Shown: positions 1 through 9,235, counted from the stretch's first letter. The stretch: DNA of 64,000 nucleotides from Gaetbulibacter sp. S0825 (GCF_011777505.1 NZ_JAATJT010000001.1:1116001-1180000), one strand, 5' to 3'. Numbers and translations are program-made. The notes: generated from the sequence alone by a model not told the origin.

Positions 1-639
1 ATCATCAAAAGGACCTATGTCTCTATTAAATCGGTTTTTTTGAATAAACTTAACGCCTTTAACACCTCTTAATTCGTTCTCATAAGATTTTTCTATACCT
101 TGTTTTCCAATAAGATCACCCATTTGGTAAAAACCATCAGCTTCAATTTCACCTTGGTTGGCTTCGGCAATAAACCCTAATACATTAGCACCAATAGTGG
201 TTTGGTAATCTCTTAACGAACGTTTTTGAATATAAAACCCTTTGTATTTCCACATTTTCTCTTGAAGAACAGCATAATCTTTTTTAGATAACTGTGGCAC
301 AAAAGGCGATGGTAATCGAGGAGAATAATTATTTGCTCTACTAAATTTCTTTTTAAAATCGTCTTTACTAATTTTTAATAAAGAACAAAACTCCAAGGTG
401 TCTAAAGGTTCAACTTCTCTTGGAATTATCATCACATCGTACGATGGTTGGTTGGCAACCAATAACTCGCCATTTCGGTCGTACACATACCCTCGTTTTG
501 GGTAATAGAATACTTTTCTTATGGCATTGTCTTCATAAATATTATACGCTTTCCCTGTATATACTTGAAGATAGAAGAGTCTTGCAATAAAAGTGATTCC
601 CACTAAAACAATTATAGAAAAGAGTAATAGTTTTCTCAT
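1..639 (-). CDS. mrdA: Penicillin-binding protein 2 (peptidoglycan transpeptidase), N-terminal part only
   Basis: This is the N-terminal 213 residues of a class B penicillin-binding protein; the transpeptidase domain lies beyond the left edge of the window. The reading starts MRKLLLFSIIVLVG, a single membrane anchor, and continues into the PBP dimerization domain with a KRGYVYDRNGELLVANQPSY stretch typical of PBP2. PBP2 cross-links peptidoglycan during cell elongation together with the MreBCD rod complex. The ATG overlaps the mreD stop codon (ATGA), so the two are translationally coupled. Gene order mreB-mreC-mreD-mrdA is the usual elongation operon. No disruption is visible in the part seen. 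Confidence 0.93.
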   Translation of the reverse strand, partial: MRKLLLFSIIVLVGITFIARLFYLQVYTGKAYNIYEDNAIRKVFYYPKRGYVYDRNGELLVANQPSYDVMIIPREVEPLDTLEFCSLLKISKDDFKKKFSRANNYSPRLPSPFVPQLSKKDYAVLQEKMWKYKGFYIQKRSLRDYQTTIGANVLGFIAEANQGEIEADGFYQMGDLIGKQGIEKSYENELRGVKGVKFIQKNRFNRDIGPFDD

Positions 640-1142
640 TTAGTTTTTCTACTGAATAAAACGGTTATTAAAATAATAAGTATTAAAGTAAAGATACTAG
701 AGAATAACGTCTTTTTTAAGATTAAAATTATTTTTGAGAAGTTAAAAATTTCTAAACTAAATAAAAGGAAGTGATGTACGAGAATAATGATTAAAAAATA
801 GGTTAATCGCTGTCCAATATCTGTATTACTAAATTTTATGGTTTGATGCTCGTAAATAGCGCCAAAAGAAAATTTTAAAACAACAGGTCTTATGTAGGCT
901 ATCGTTACACTTGCAGCTGCATGAACACCTCCTGAATCTGTAAATAAATCAACAGTTAATCCTAGTAAAAAAGCTAAAAAGATAAATAACATTCTATTGT
1001 TTTTTATAGGGAATAGAATGATAAATAAAATATATAAGTATGGATTTATATAACCCAAAAAGTTAATATGATTAAGCACTAAAACCTGTGCCAAAACCAA
1101 TACTATAAAGCGAACGATATTTGTGGTTGTGGCGTTATTCAT
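636..1142 (-). CDS. mreD: Rod shape-determining protein MreD
   Basis: This 168-residue integral membrane protein has about five hydrophobic segments, including one near residues 12-30, a pair between 35 and 65, and a C-terminal one ending in LFSRKTK. MreD links the cytoplasmic MreB filament and periplasmic MreC to the cell-wall synthases. MreD sequences diverge strongly, so the call rests on length, hydrophobicity and its place between mreC and mrdA. The start overlaps the mreC end by 8 bases and the stop overlaps the mrdA start, so the genes are one transcription unit. Confidence 0.9.
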   Translation of the reverse strand: MNNATTTNIVRFIVLVLAQVLVLNHINFLGYINPYLYILFIILFPIKNNRMLFIFLAFLLGLTVDLFTDSGGVHAAASVTIAYIRPVVLKFSFGAIYEHQTIKFSNTDIGQRLTYFLIIILVHHFLLFSLEIFNFSKIILILKKTLFSSIFTLILIILITVLFSRKTK

Positions 1143-1956
1143 CTAAATTGTTTAGATTAGAAATTTCTGCAGCATCTAAATTTTCTATGATATATACATG
1201 ACCTATGTTAGTCATGTCATTAAAAAGTGCAACATCAATTTCAAAGTAATTTTCGGTTTCATCTGTTTTAACATATGCGACCGTTCCAATTGGGATTCCT
1301 TTAGGAAAAATAGTTGAAAGCCCTCCAGTAATAATGGTATCTCCAACCACAACAGGTGCTTGTTTCGGTAAATCGATAAGTTGTACCATATATGGTGAAT
1401 TTCCATTCCAAGTTAAAATACCAAAATGATTGGTTTTTTTTAGTTGTGCGTTAACACCAATATTTGAGTTTAAAATTGACCGAACTCTACCATAATTAGG
1501 AGATACTTTGTCTATGATACCAACGATTCCTTTTGAAGTAATCACTCCAAATTCTTCTTTAATACTATCTTTTTGACCTTTGTTGATGGTCAAGTAGTTA
1601 TTTGTTAGAGAGTAACTGTTTTTATAAACTTGAGCAGGCGTGTATTTATAATTGGCATTATAGTTTAAAGAGTCTATGAAGGCTTCCTTTAATTTACCTG
1701 TTTGAGCGTTAAATAGAACAGATTTAAGCCTATTGTTTTCTTCAAGCAATATTTGATTTTCTTTTTTTAAACCAAAGTAACCCCCAATATTATTTGCCGA
1801 TTCGTAAACACCTCCTGTTAAAAAATTAGCTGAGTTAATGAATTTGCTTCTGTGATAAGAATGTGATTGGAACGTAAAAATTAGAGATATACAAAACAGC
1901 AACAAAAACAAAAGAAAGGTTTTGTTTCTTATTATAAAATTTATAATCTGTTGCAT
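1135..1956 (-). CDS. mreC: Rod shape-determining protein MreC
   Basis: This 273-residue protein has one N-terminal transmembrane segment (about residues 13-30), a coiled-coil stretch around residues 60-80 (KKENQILLEENNRLK) and the periplasmic beta-barrel domain of MreC with its GQKDSIKEEFGVITSKGIVG segment. MreC is a bitopic scaffold that connects MreB to PBP2 during lateral wall growth. It lies 10 bases downstream of mreB and overlaps mreD. Length fits the Bacteroidota family (about 270-280 residues). Confidence 0.95.
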   Translation of the reverse strand: MQQIINFIIRNKTFLLFLLLFCISLIFTFQSHSYHRSKFINSANFLTGGVYESANNIGGYFGLKKENQILLEENNRLKSVLFNAQTGKLKEAFIDSLNYNANYKYTPAQVYKNSYSLTNNYLTINKGQKDSIKEEFGVITSKGIVGIIDKVSPNYGRVRSILNSNIGVNAQLKKTNHFGILTWNGNSPYMVQLIDLPKQAPVVVGDTIITGGLSTIFPKGIPIGTVAYVKTDETENYFEIDVALFNDMTNIGHVYIIENLDAAEISNLNNLDE

Positions 1957-1966
1957 GAGTTATGCT

Positions 1967-2995
1967 CTATTTAATCAATACGCTTTTAAACTTTGGAAGG
2001 TTTTTTAGTACAATTCCAGTTCCTCTTACAACTGCTCTTAAAGGGTCTTCGGCAATGTACACAGGTAAATCTGTTTTTAAGGATAAACGCTTATCTAAGC
2101 CTCTAAGCATCGATCCTCCACCTGCAAGGTAAATTCCAGTATTGTAAATGTCTGCTGCTAATTCTGGAGGCGTTTGCGATAATGTTTCCATAACCGAATC
2201 TTCAACACGCAAAATGGACTTGTCTAAAGCTTTAGCAATTTCTCTATAGGAAATATTAACCTGTTTTGGCTTTCCAGTTAGTAAATCACGCCCTTGCACA
2301 CTCATTTCGTCTGGTGGTAACTCTAAATCTTCTGTTGCTGCACCAATCTGAATTTTTATTTTTTCAGCAGTTCTATCACCAACATATAAGTTATGTTGCG
2401 TTCGCATGTAATAAATAATATCATTTGTAAATACATCACCAGCAACTTTGACCGATTTGTCACAAACAATTCCACCAAGCGCAATCACTGCAATTTCGGT
2501 AGTACCACCACCTATATCAACAATCATGTTTCCTTTTGGTTGCATAATATCAACACCAATACCAATAGCTGCTGCCATTGGTTCGTGAATTAAATACACT
2601 TCTTTACCATTAACACGCTCACACGATTCTTTTACAGCTCGCATTTCTACTTCGGTAATTCCAGAAGGAATACAAACCACCATACGTAATGCAGGAGCGA
2701 ATAATTTCTTTTTCAAAGCAGGAATATTTTTAATAAACATGCTTATCATTTGCTCACTAGCATCAAAATCGGCAATTACACCATCTTTTAAGGGTCTAAT
2801 CGTTTTAATGTTTTCGTGTGTTTTTCCTTGCATTAAGTTGGCTTCTTTACCAACTGCTATTATTTTTCCTGAAATTCGGTCTCTGGCTACTATCGATGGA
2901 CTATCTACAACTACTTTATCGTTGTGAATAATAAGTGTGTTTGCTGTTCCTAAATCTATGGCTATTTCTTCGGTTAAGAAATCAAAAAATCCCAT
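1967..2995 (-). CDS. mreB: Actin-like rod shape-determining protein MreB
   Basis: This is a full-length 342-residue bacterial actin. Phosphate-binding loop 1 is seen as AIDLGTANT (residues 12-20), loop 2 as DIGGGTTEIAV (160-170), and the adenosine motif as GIYLAGGGSMLRGL near the C-terminus. The N-terminal GFFDFLTEE is the usual amphipathic membrane-binding end. MreB polymerises under the inner membrane and guides elongation-specific wall synthesis. It is the first gene of the mre-mrdA operon; a hairpin just upstream separates it from purH. Confidence 0.98.
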   Translation of the reverse strand: MGFFDFLTEEIAIDLGTANTLIIHNDKVVVDSPSIVARDRISGKIIAVGKEANLMQGKTHENIKTIRPLKDGVIADFDASEQMISMFIKNIPALKKKLFAPALRMVVCIPSGITEVEMRAVKESCERVNGKEVYLIHEPMAAAIGIGVDIMQPKGNMIVDIGGGTTEIAVIALGGIVCDKSVKVAGDVFTNDIIYYMRTQHNLYVGDRTAEKIKIQIGAATEDLELPPDEMSVQGRDLLTGKPKQVNISYREIAKALDKSILRVEDSVMETLSQTPPELAADIYNTGIYLAGGGSMLRGLDKRLSLKTDLPVYIAEDPLRAVVRGTGIVLKNLPKFKSVLIK

Positions 2996-3090
2996 GTGCT
3001 ATTGTAAATTATCTGAGGGTCGTTAATATTAAATTCTGATTGATTGTAAATGTAATAAAATATACGTTATTATTATGAAAATAGACTTCT

Positions 3091-3114
3091 AAAAAGCAGA
3101 CTTTATTTTCTGCT
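3091..3114 (-). terminator. Hairpin terminator downstream of purH
   Basis: Read on the minus strand, a 6-bp stem AGCAGA/TCTGCT with an 8-base loop is followed by a run of T. It lies 6 bases past the purH stop codon and before mreB, so it probably ends the purH transcript. The stem is short. Confidence 0.5.
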
Positions 3115-3119
3115 GAAAT

Positions 3120-4652
3120 TTAGTGTTTAAAATGTCTAGTTCCAGTCATTACCATTGTTAAATTATTCTCATTACAATAATCAATACTTAGTTGGTCTTT
3201 TATGGAACCTCCAGGTTGAATAACAGCAGTGATTCCTGCATTATCAGCAATTTCCACACAATCTGGAAAAGGAAAAAATGCATCACTTGCCATAACAGCA
3301 CCTTTTAGATCGAAATTAAACGATTGTGCTTTATGAATGGCTTGATTTAAAGCATCAACACGACTTGTTTGTCCAGTACCACTTGCACATAACTGCTTAT
3401 TTTTTGCAAGAACAATGGTGTTGGACTTTGTATGTTTGCATAATTTTGAAGCAAATAGTAAATCTTCAAGTTCAGCTTCAGAAGGTGAGTTATTTGTAGC
3501 AGTCGTCAGCATATCACGAGAATCTGTAATGTTATCTCTAAACTGAACTAAGGCACCATTTAAACAAGTTCTCACTGTGGTTTGAGGTAATTCAATATCT
3601 TTTTGAACTAAAAGAATTCTATTCTTTTTGCCTTTTAATATTTCTAAAGCTTCATTTGAAAAAGAAGGAGCAATTACCACTTCACAGAATAACTTATGAA
3701 TCTCATTTGCAGTAGCAACATCAATTTCAGTATTGCTAATTAAAATTCCTCCAAAAGCAGAAACAGGGTCACCTGCCAAAGCATCAACATACGCTTGATG
3801 AATGGTGTTTCTTTGTGCCAAACCACAAGCATTGTTATGTTTTAAAATGGCAAATGTTGGTGCATCACCTTTAAATTCGTTCATTAAATTAACCGCTGCA
3901 TCAACATCTAGCAGATTGTTATAGCTTAATTCTTTGCCGTGAAGTTTGTCGAACATCGCTTCAAAATCACCAAAGAAAAATCCTTTTTGATGCGGATTTT
4001 CACCATAACGCAACACTTGGCCTTTGGTCTCACTAAATTTTAATGATGCAATTTCGTGGTTTTTATTAAAATAATTAAAAATAGCAGTATCATAATGCGA
4101 AGACACATTAAACGATTTTGCTGCAAAATGCTTTCTGTTTTCTTCTGTAGTCACACCATTATTTTCAGAAATTAAATCTAAAAACTCTTGGTAATCATTA
4201 ACAGATGATACACAAATCACATCTTTATAATTTTTAGCAGCAGCTCGAATTAATGAAATACCACCAATATCTATTTTTTCAATGATATCTTGGTTGCTTG
4301 CTCCAGAAGCTACAGTTTTTTCAAAAGGATATAAGTCAACAATCACACAATCAATTTGAGGGATTTCAAACTCCACTAATTCTGCAACATCTTGAGCATT
4401 GTCTTGACGATTTAAAATACCACCAAATATTTTTGGATGTAAGGTTTTAACACGCCCTCCAAGAATAGAAGGGTAAGACGTGATGTCTTCTGCAGGCACT
4501 ACGTTAATTCCTAAATCATTAATGAATTTTTGTGTGCCACCAGTAGAGTATATAGTAACTCCTTGCTCGTTTAATTTATTTACAATTGGTGCTAAACCGT
4601 CTTTACTAAAAACGGAAATAAGTGCAGATTTAATGGTTTTGTTGTCGCTCAT
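3120..4652 (-). CDS. purH: Bifunctional AICAR formyltransferase / IMP cyclohydrolase
   Basis: PurH carries out the last two steps of IMP synthesis: formylation of AICAR and cyclisation of FAICAR. The N-terminal MGS-like cyclohydrolase domain covers about residues 1-190, with YSTGGTQKFI and GGRVKTLHPKIFGG. The formyltransferase domain follows, with LRYGENPHQKG (about 214-224) and the catalytic Lys-His segment KHNNACG (about 271-277). I start at MSDNKTIKSALISVFSKDG because homologues begin there; an in-frame codon 12 residues upstream gives an implausible extension. The resulting 510 residues match the family. A TACTTTTG promoter element lies 25 bases upstream. Confidence 0.97.
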   Translation of the reverse strand: MSDNKTIKSALISVFSKDGLAPIVNKLNEQGVTIYSTGGTQKFINDLGINVVPAEDITSYPSILGGRVKTLHPKIFGGILNRQDNAQDVAELVEFEIPQIDCVIVDLYPFEKTVASGASNQDIIEKIDIGGISLIRAAAKNYKDVICVSSVNDYQEFLDLISENNGVTTEENRKHFAAKSFNVSSHYDTAIFNYFNKNHEIASLKFSETKGQVLRYGENPHQKGFFFGDFEAMFDKLHGKELSYNNLLDVDAAVNLMNEFKGDAPTFAILKHNNACGLAQRNTIHQAYVDALAGDPVSAFGGILISNTEIDVATANEIHKLFCEVVIAPSFSNEALEILKGKKNRILLVQKDIELPQTTVRTCLNGALVQFRDNITDSRDMLTTATNNSPSEAELEDLLFASKLCKHTKSNTIVLAKNKQLCASGTGQTSRVDALNQAIHKAQSFNFDLKGAVMASDAFFPFPDCVEIADNAGITAVIQPGGSIKDQLSIDYCNENNLTMVMTGTRHFKH

Positions 4653-4676
4653 TTTAGTGTGTTGTGTTTCAAAAGG

Positions 4677-4684
4677 CAAAAGTA
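4677..4684 (-). promoter_or_regulatory. -7 promoter element for purH
   Basis: The minus strand reads TACTTTTG, a full match to the Bacteroidota -7 consensus TAnnTTTG, 24 bases upstream of the purH ATG. I see no TTG at the ideal spacing, so support rests on one element only. Confidence 0.45.
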
Positions 4685-4757
4685 GCAATTAAAAGCAAAA
4701 AATGGAGACAAAGACCTCTTGAAAAGAAGATGATTTTTTAACTAAATAGGAAAGTTG

Positions 4758-4958
4758 TTAACAAAAAAAATAAGATAACATCATAAGTATAGATGCTAGA
4801 ACTAAAATGCTCCCAGTAACCAGTAAAACTATATGAGATTGAAATATTCTTAGTATTTCCTTTTTTTGAGAATCAATATTTTTTTCATATTTCTGGCTCT
4901 TTTTATTTCCAATGAAAAAAAGAATCAGTCCGACAATTAAAAAAATAACATTTTCCAT
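4758..4958 (-). CDS. Small two-helix membrane protein of unknown function
   Basis: This 66-residue ORF begins one base after the stop codon of the GAF-domain gene upstream on the same strand, which suggests co-transcription. It has two hydrophobic helices (about residues 4-17 and 43-64) joined by a lysine-rich cytoplasmic-type loop (NKKSQKYEKNIDSQKKE). I recognise no family. Tight spacing and clean membrane topology favour a real gene, but conservation cannot be judged from here. Confidence 0.55.
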   Translation of the reverse strand: MENVIFLIVGLILFFIGNKKSQKYEKNIDSQKKEILRIFQSHIVLLVTGSILVLASILMMLSYFFC

Positions 4959-4959
4959 G

Positions 4960-5418
4960 TTATTTTAAAATACTTGAAACCTGCTTACAAATAAACTCCA
5001 AGAAACGTTCATCAGCTTCAGTAAAAGGGTCAGGAGTATTTGAGTCAATATCTATTTGTCCAATATTTTCACCATTAACAAAAATGGGTACTACAATTTC
5101 TGCTTTTACAGTAATACTGCATGCTATGTAGTTATCTTGTGCAGCAACGTCTGGTACTACAAAATTTTCATTGCTTACTGCTACTTGTCCGCAAATACCT
5201 TTTCCAAACGGAATAATAGTATGGTCTGTTGGTTCACCTACATAAGGACCTAGTTTTAGCTCTTCTTTGTCACCATTTTTAAAATAAAAACCAACCCAAT
5301 TATAGTAGTTAATATTAGATTCTAATAACTTACAGATGTTATACAACCGATTTTCTACAGTTTCATTGGTGTTTGAAACAATTTCGATTATTTTTGGTTC
5401 GAGAGCCTTTAGTTCCAT
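4960..5418 (-). CDS. GAF-domain protein, probable free methionine-(R)-sulfoxide reductase
   Basis: This 152-residue protein is a single GAF domain of the fRMsr/YebR type, which reduces free methionine-R-sulfoxide with cysteine chemistry. Family signatures seen are YNWVGFYF, LGPYVGEP, PFGKGICGQVA with one conserved cysteine, and YIACSITVKAEIVVPIFV with a second cysteine, then GQIDIDSNTPDPF. The third cysteine present in some homologues between these two is absent, as in other family members. The protein is cytoplasmic, with no signal peptide. A small membrane protein follows directly. A signalling GAF protein is the alternative, but the cysteine pattern favours the reductase. Confidence 0.8.
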   Translation of the reverse strand: MELKALEPKIIEIVSNTNETVENRLYNICKLLESNINYYNWVGFYFKNGDKEELKLGPYVGEPTDHTIIPFGKGICGQVAVSNENFVVPDVAAQDNYIACSITVKAEIVVPIFVNGENIGQIDIDSNTPDPFTEADERFLEFICKQVSSILK

Positions 5419-5458
5419 ATTGTAATTTTTTGTAAAAGTATTTAAAAATCAAATCAAT

Positions 5459-6010
5459 TTGCAAGCACTTTTAGTAAAATATAAATCGGTTATAAAATTC
5501 ATTCTAACATTTGTGTTGGTGTATGCTGTTTTATCGTTTGCTTATAAACTGTATTTAGATTATTCCGATGGCTCAAAATTTTACCCCGATTATGTCACAA
5601 ATCTCACTGCTAAACAAAGTGAGTCACTTTTGGACTCGCTAGGTTATGAAGCTTCAATTGAAGCGCATCCAGATGAGCCATCTATGAAGTTAATTATAAA
5701 TAACAAATACGTTGCAAGGGTTATTGAAGGCTGTAATTCCATTAGTATTATTATTTTATTTATCTCGTTTATCATTGCTTTTGCTGGAAGAATAAAACCA
5801 ACTATTATTTATCTTTTAGCTGGAAGTGTATTGATTTATGCGGTTAACTTATTTAGAATAGTAATACTATCTATAGGTTTATTTCATTACCCTTGGCGAC
5901 GTGATATTTTGCATAATATAATCTTCCCATTAATTATTTATGGTATGGTGTTTTTATTGTGGATGGTTTGGGTAAATCGTTTTGCTAAGTTAAAAAAACA
6001 AGATGCATAA
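5459..6010 (+). CDS. xrtF: Exosortase F (XrtF)
   Basis: This 183-residue multi-helix membrane protein belongs to the exosortase/archaeosortase family, cysteine transpeptidases that process proteins with a short C-terminal sorting tail. The catalytic triad positions are visible: Cys92 in EGCNS, Arg133 in NLFRIV and His152 in DILHNIIFP. The short form and the flavobacterial partner gene that follows identify subtype F. The only plausible start is TTG at 5459, since no ATG occurs before residue 76. It overlaps the next gene by 8 bases. No obvious target protein with an exosortase tail is found in this window. Confidence 0.9.
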   Translation: MQALLVKYKSVIKFILTFVLVYAVLSFAYKLYLDYSDGSKFYPDYVTNLTAKQSESLLDSLGYEASIEAHPDEPSMKLIINNKYVARVIEGCNSISIIILFISFIIAFAGRIKPTIIYLLAGSVLIYAVNLFRIVILSIGLFHYPWRRDILHNIIFPLIIYGMVFLLWMVWVNRFAKLKKQDA

Positions 6011-6431
6011 GTGGTCAAAATACATATTCGTTTTTGTATTGATTCTTTTGTTGGCGTTGATACGATATTTTGAAGATTATTTGTTTTACGATCCGTATTT
6101 ACAGTTTTTTGAAAACGATTATTTGTATATCGATTCACCAAGACGCGAAGCTTTAAAACTTACGCTTTTTACAACGTTAAGATATGTTTTAAATACTGTG
6201 ATTTCCTTAGGCATTTTATATGTTGTTTTTAAGGATAAAAGTGTTGTAAAGTTTTCGGTTATTATTTATGGAATTGCATATTTATTTCTGTTAGCTGCGT
6301 TTCTATATTTTGTAATAAACCCAAAGCAAGAAGAGTATTACTTGTTTTTTAATATTCGTAGGTTTTTAATTCAGCCTTTAATTTTGGTAGTGCTATTGCC
6401 AGCCTTTTACTACAATAAAATAAGACGTTAA
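6003..6431 (+). CDS. Exosortase F system-associated membrane protein
   Basis: This 142-residue protein has four hydrophobic helices and ends in FLIQPLILVVLLPAFYYNK, which I recognise from the protein that accompanies exosortase F in flavobacteria. Its biochemical role is unknown; genetic linkage suggests that it assists XrtF in the membrane. The ATG lies inside the end of xrtF, so translation is coupled. An HYC_CC_PP gene starts shortly after its stop. Confidence 0.85.
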   Translation: MHKWSKYIFVFVLILLLALIRYFEDYLFYDPYLQFFENDYLYIDSPRREALKLTLFTTLRYVLNTVISLGILYVVFKDKSVVKFSVIIYGIAYLFLLAAFLYFVINPKQEEYYLFFNIRRFLIQPLILVVLLPAFYYNKIRR

Positions 6432-6490
6432 TGTTTGTAAAAAAGCAAAGCTTATTTTTAGTTTTTATATCTTTGCTGACATCTATGATA

Positions 6491-6898
6491 ATGATAAAGC
6501 AAATATTTCATAAAATTTTTTCACTAAGTCTCGCTCTTATTGTGTTGTGCTCTACAGTGTCTTTTAAAGTTGAAAAGCATTTTTGTGGTGATGCTCTAAT
6601 AGATGTAGCTGTTTTTACTGGAGCAGAAGATTGTAGTGGCATTAACACAAATAATACTGATTACACAAAAAAAAGCTGTTGTAAAAATGAAATATCTGTT
6701 ATTGAAGGTCAAAGTGAATTACTTGTAAAGGTTTTTGATGATTTAGATTTAGAACAACAAATTTTTGTTGCCTCTTTTACGCATTCATACAGTAATCTTT
6801 TTAAAGGATTACCTCAATTAGTAATACCTCATAAAGATTATTCTCCTCCAAACTTGGTCACTGATAGGCAAATCATGGATCAAGTATTTTTAATCTGA
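6491..6898 (+). CDS. HYC_CC_PP family protein (first copy)
   Basis: This small exported protein has a signal peptide and the family hallmarks: an HFCG motif (usually HYCG) just after the signal region, a CC pair (KSCCKNE) and a PP pair near the C-terminus (YSPPNL). The function of the family is unknown. The Cys/His pattern and its position before metal genes suggest a role in copper or heavy-metal handling in the periplasm. I choose the start MIKQIFHK because it aligns with the second copy at 37737; the reading frame is open back to 6431, where an ATG overlaps the previous stop codon. It precedes a TonB receptor and metal-binding proteins. Confidence 0.8.
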   Translation: MIKQIFHKIFSLSLALIVLCSTVSFKVEKHFCGDALIDVAVFTGAEDCSGINTNNTDYTKKSCCKNEISVIEGQSELLVKVFDDLDLEQQIFVASFTHSYSNLFKGLPQLVIPHKDYSPPNLVTDRQIMDQVFLI

Positions 6899-6998
6899 TA
6901 TTTTTTTAATAGTATTTTGCTATAACTTCTAGCAATATTTAGTGCATTGATTTCAATGCGAAATTCTCAAATCATAAACTATTAGAAAAAAATATACT

Positions 6999-9233
6999 TT
7001 GAAACGTATTATATACATACTGCTTTTAATGCCAATCTTTATGTTTTCACAAGAAGAACTTAAAGGAATAATTTTTGAAGCAAACGAAAAAAACGAGCAA
7101 ATACCTTTGCCAGGAGCAAATGTGTATTGGCTTAATAGTACAGTTGGCGATGTTACTGATATTGATGGAAAATTTAGTGTTCCTTATAAAAAGGAATACA
7201 AAAAACTAGTCATAAGTTATGTTGGTTTTACAACCGATACTATAACGATTACCAGTAATAAAATGGTGGAACATTGGCTGAACCCATCGTCAAACTTAGA
7301 TGAAGTTACTATTAGAGGTAGAAACAAAGCTATGGCAACATCATATTTTGCGTCGCAAAATGTGATTAATGTGAGTAGTGAAGAGCTGTTGAAAGCTGCT
7401 TGCTGTAATCTATCGGAAAGTTTTGAAACCAACCCTTCCATAGACGTCAATTTTGCCGATGCGGTATCTGGAACACGGCAAATAAAAATGCTTGGTTTAA
7501 CAAGTCCTTATATATTAATTACAACCGAAAATGTGCCGTCTATAAGAGGTGCGTCCCAAGCCTATGGTTTAAGTTTTATTCCTGGAACTTGGGTAGAGAG
7601 TATTCAAATCACAAAAGGTGCAGGAAGTGCTGTTAATGGTTTCGAAAGCATTGCAGGACAAATAAATGCAGAATTAAAAAAACCTTTAACAGACGATAAA
7701 CTTTTTGTTAACCTATTTGCTGCAGGAAGCGAGCGTGTAGAACTTAATACGCACTTAAACACGAAAGTCAGTGAAAAATGGTCAACAGGATTATATCTTC
7801 ATGGAAACACGCATAACAAAAAGCATGATGTAAACGATGACGGTTTTTTAGATATGCCTTTGTATCATCAAATTAATGTGATGAATCGTTGGCAGTATAT
7901 TGATAATGAAAAAGGCTTTGTGAGTTTTTTAAATGTTCGATATCTAGACGATGAGAAGCAATCAGGACAGGTAAATTTTAACCCTAAAACAGATAAGTTG
8001 ACCACTAATGCTTGGGGTAGTGAAATAGATACCAAACGTATTGATGTGTCTGGTAAGTTTGGCTATGTGAATCCAGAAATTCCATACCAAAAGCTAGGTG
8101 TGCAATTAGCTTATAGTAATCATGAGCAAGAGTCATACTTCGGATTGAATGCATACAATATTAAACACAATAGTTTTTATGCAAATGTGGTGTATAATTC
8201 CATTATAAGCGATTCTAGGCATAAAGTAAAAACAGGAATTAGTTATGCTAGTGATGTTTATGATGAAGACGTAAACATGAATAACTTTGCAAGAAATGAA
8301 AACTCCGTTGGCGCATTTTTTGAATATGCTTATGATAATTTAGAAGCTTTAAATTTAACAGCTGGAGTACGAGTAGATCATAGTAATTTACTAGGTACAT
8401 TTATAACACCTAGAATTCATCTAAGATATACGCCTTGGGAAAAATCGGCGTTTAGAGCTTCTATTGGAAGAGGGAAGCGAAGTGCTAATATTTTTGCTGA
8501 AAACCAAAAAATGTTTGCAACCTCTAGAGTTATAAATCTTGTTGATACTGATGGTGATATTTACGGATTAGATCCGGAAGTTGCATGGAATTTTGGCGTG
8601 TCTTACCTACAAGGGTTTAATCTTTTTGGACAAAAAGCAGATATAACGTTTGATTTTTATAGAACAGATTTTAAAAACCAAGTAGTAGTAGATTATGAAA
8701 ACTCACAGGAGGTTAGTTTTTATAACTTAGAAGGTGATAGTTATGCCAATAGTTTTCAAACAGAATTTAATTACAATATATCAGAAGGTTTAGATGTAAG
8801 ATTGGCGTATAAATTTTATGATGTGAAAACCCAATATAATTCAGGGAAATTCGAAAAACCATTAACGCCAAAGCATCGGTTATTTGCAAATGTCTCTTAT
8901 ATGACTAAAGTAAAAAACAATTCTAGATGGAAGTTTGACGCAACATTTAATAGGTTAAGTAAGCAACGTTTTTCATCAACACAAAATAATCCAATTCAGT
9001 ATCAACTTCCTGATTATTCAAATAGTTTAGAAACACTTAATGCACAAGTCACTAAAGTGTTTTCTAATAAATTTGAAGTATATTTAGGAGGTGAAAACAT
9101 CACAAATGTAAAACAAAATAACCCAGTAGTTGCTGCTGATAATCCATTTAGTAGTAGTTTTGATACTACATTTGTTTATGGTCCAATTTTTGGAAGTAAC
9201 TATTATGCAGGTTTAAGATTAAAAATAAATTAA
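6999..9233 (+). CDS. TonB-dependent outer-membrane receptor with carboxypeptidase-like domain
   Basis: This 744-residue receptor has a signal peptide (MKRIIYILLLMPIFMFSQ), a carboxypeptidase-like regulatory domain (about residues 20-95, with GANVYWLNSTVGDVTDIDGKF), a plug domain with ACCNLSESFETNPSIDV, and a C-terminal barrel ending NYYAGLRLKIN. It imports a ligand across the outer membrane using TonB energy. The next two genes are metal-binding proteins, so a metal or metal-chelate ligand is likely but inferred. The start codon is TTG, which puts the signal peptide at the N-terminus; no ATG fits. The gene is followed after 2 bases by the HMA protein, so it is the head of an operon. Confidence 0.93.
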   Translation: MKRIIYILLLMPIFMFSQEELKGIIFEANEKNEQIPLPGANVYWLNSTVGDVTDIDGKFSVPYKKEYKKLVISYVGFTTDTITITSNKMVEHWLNPSSNLDEVTIRGRNKAMATSYFASQNVINVSSEELLKAACCNLSESFETNPSIDVNFADAVSGTRQIKMLGLTSPYILITTENVPSIRGASQAYGLSFIPGTWVESIQITKGAGSAVNGFESIAGQINAELKKPLTDDKLFVNLFAAGSERVELNTHLNTKVSEKWSTGLYLHGNTHNKKHDVNDDGFLDMPLYHQINVMNRWQYIDNEKGFVSFLNVRYLDDEKQSGQVNFNPKTDKLTTNAWGSEIDTKRIDVSGKFGYVNPEIPYQKLGVQLAYSNHEQESYFGLNAYNIKHNSFYANVVYNSIISDSRHKVKTGISYASDVYDEDVNMNNFARNENSVGAFFEYAYDNLEALNLTAGVRVDHSNLLGTFITPRIHLRYTPWEKSAFRASIGRGKRSANIFAENQKMFATSRVINLVDTDGDIYGLDPEVAWNFGVSYLQGFNLFGQKADITFDFYRTDFKNQVVVDYENSQEVSFYNLEGDSYANSFQTEFNYNISEGLDVRLAYKFYDVKTQYNSGKFEKPLTPKHRLFANVSYMTKVKNNSRWKFDATFNRLSKQRFSSTQNNPIQYQLPDYSNSLETLNAQVTKVFSNKFEVYLGGENITNVKQNNPVVAADNPFSSSFDTTFVYGPIFGSNYYAGLRLKIN

Positions 9234-9235
9234 AA

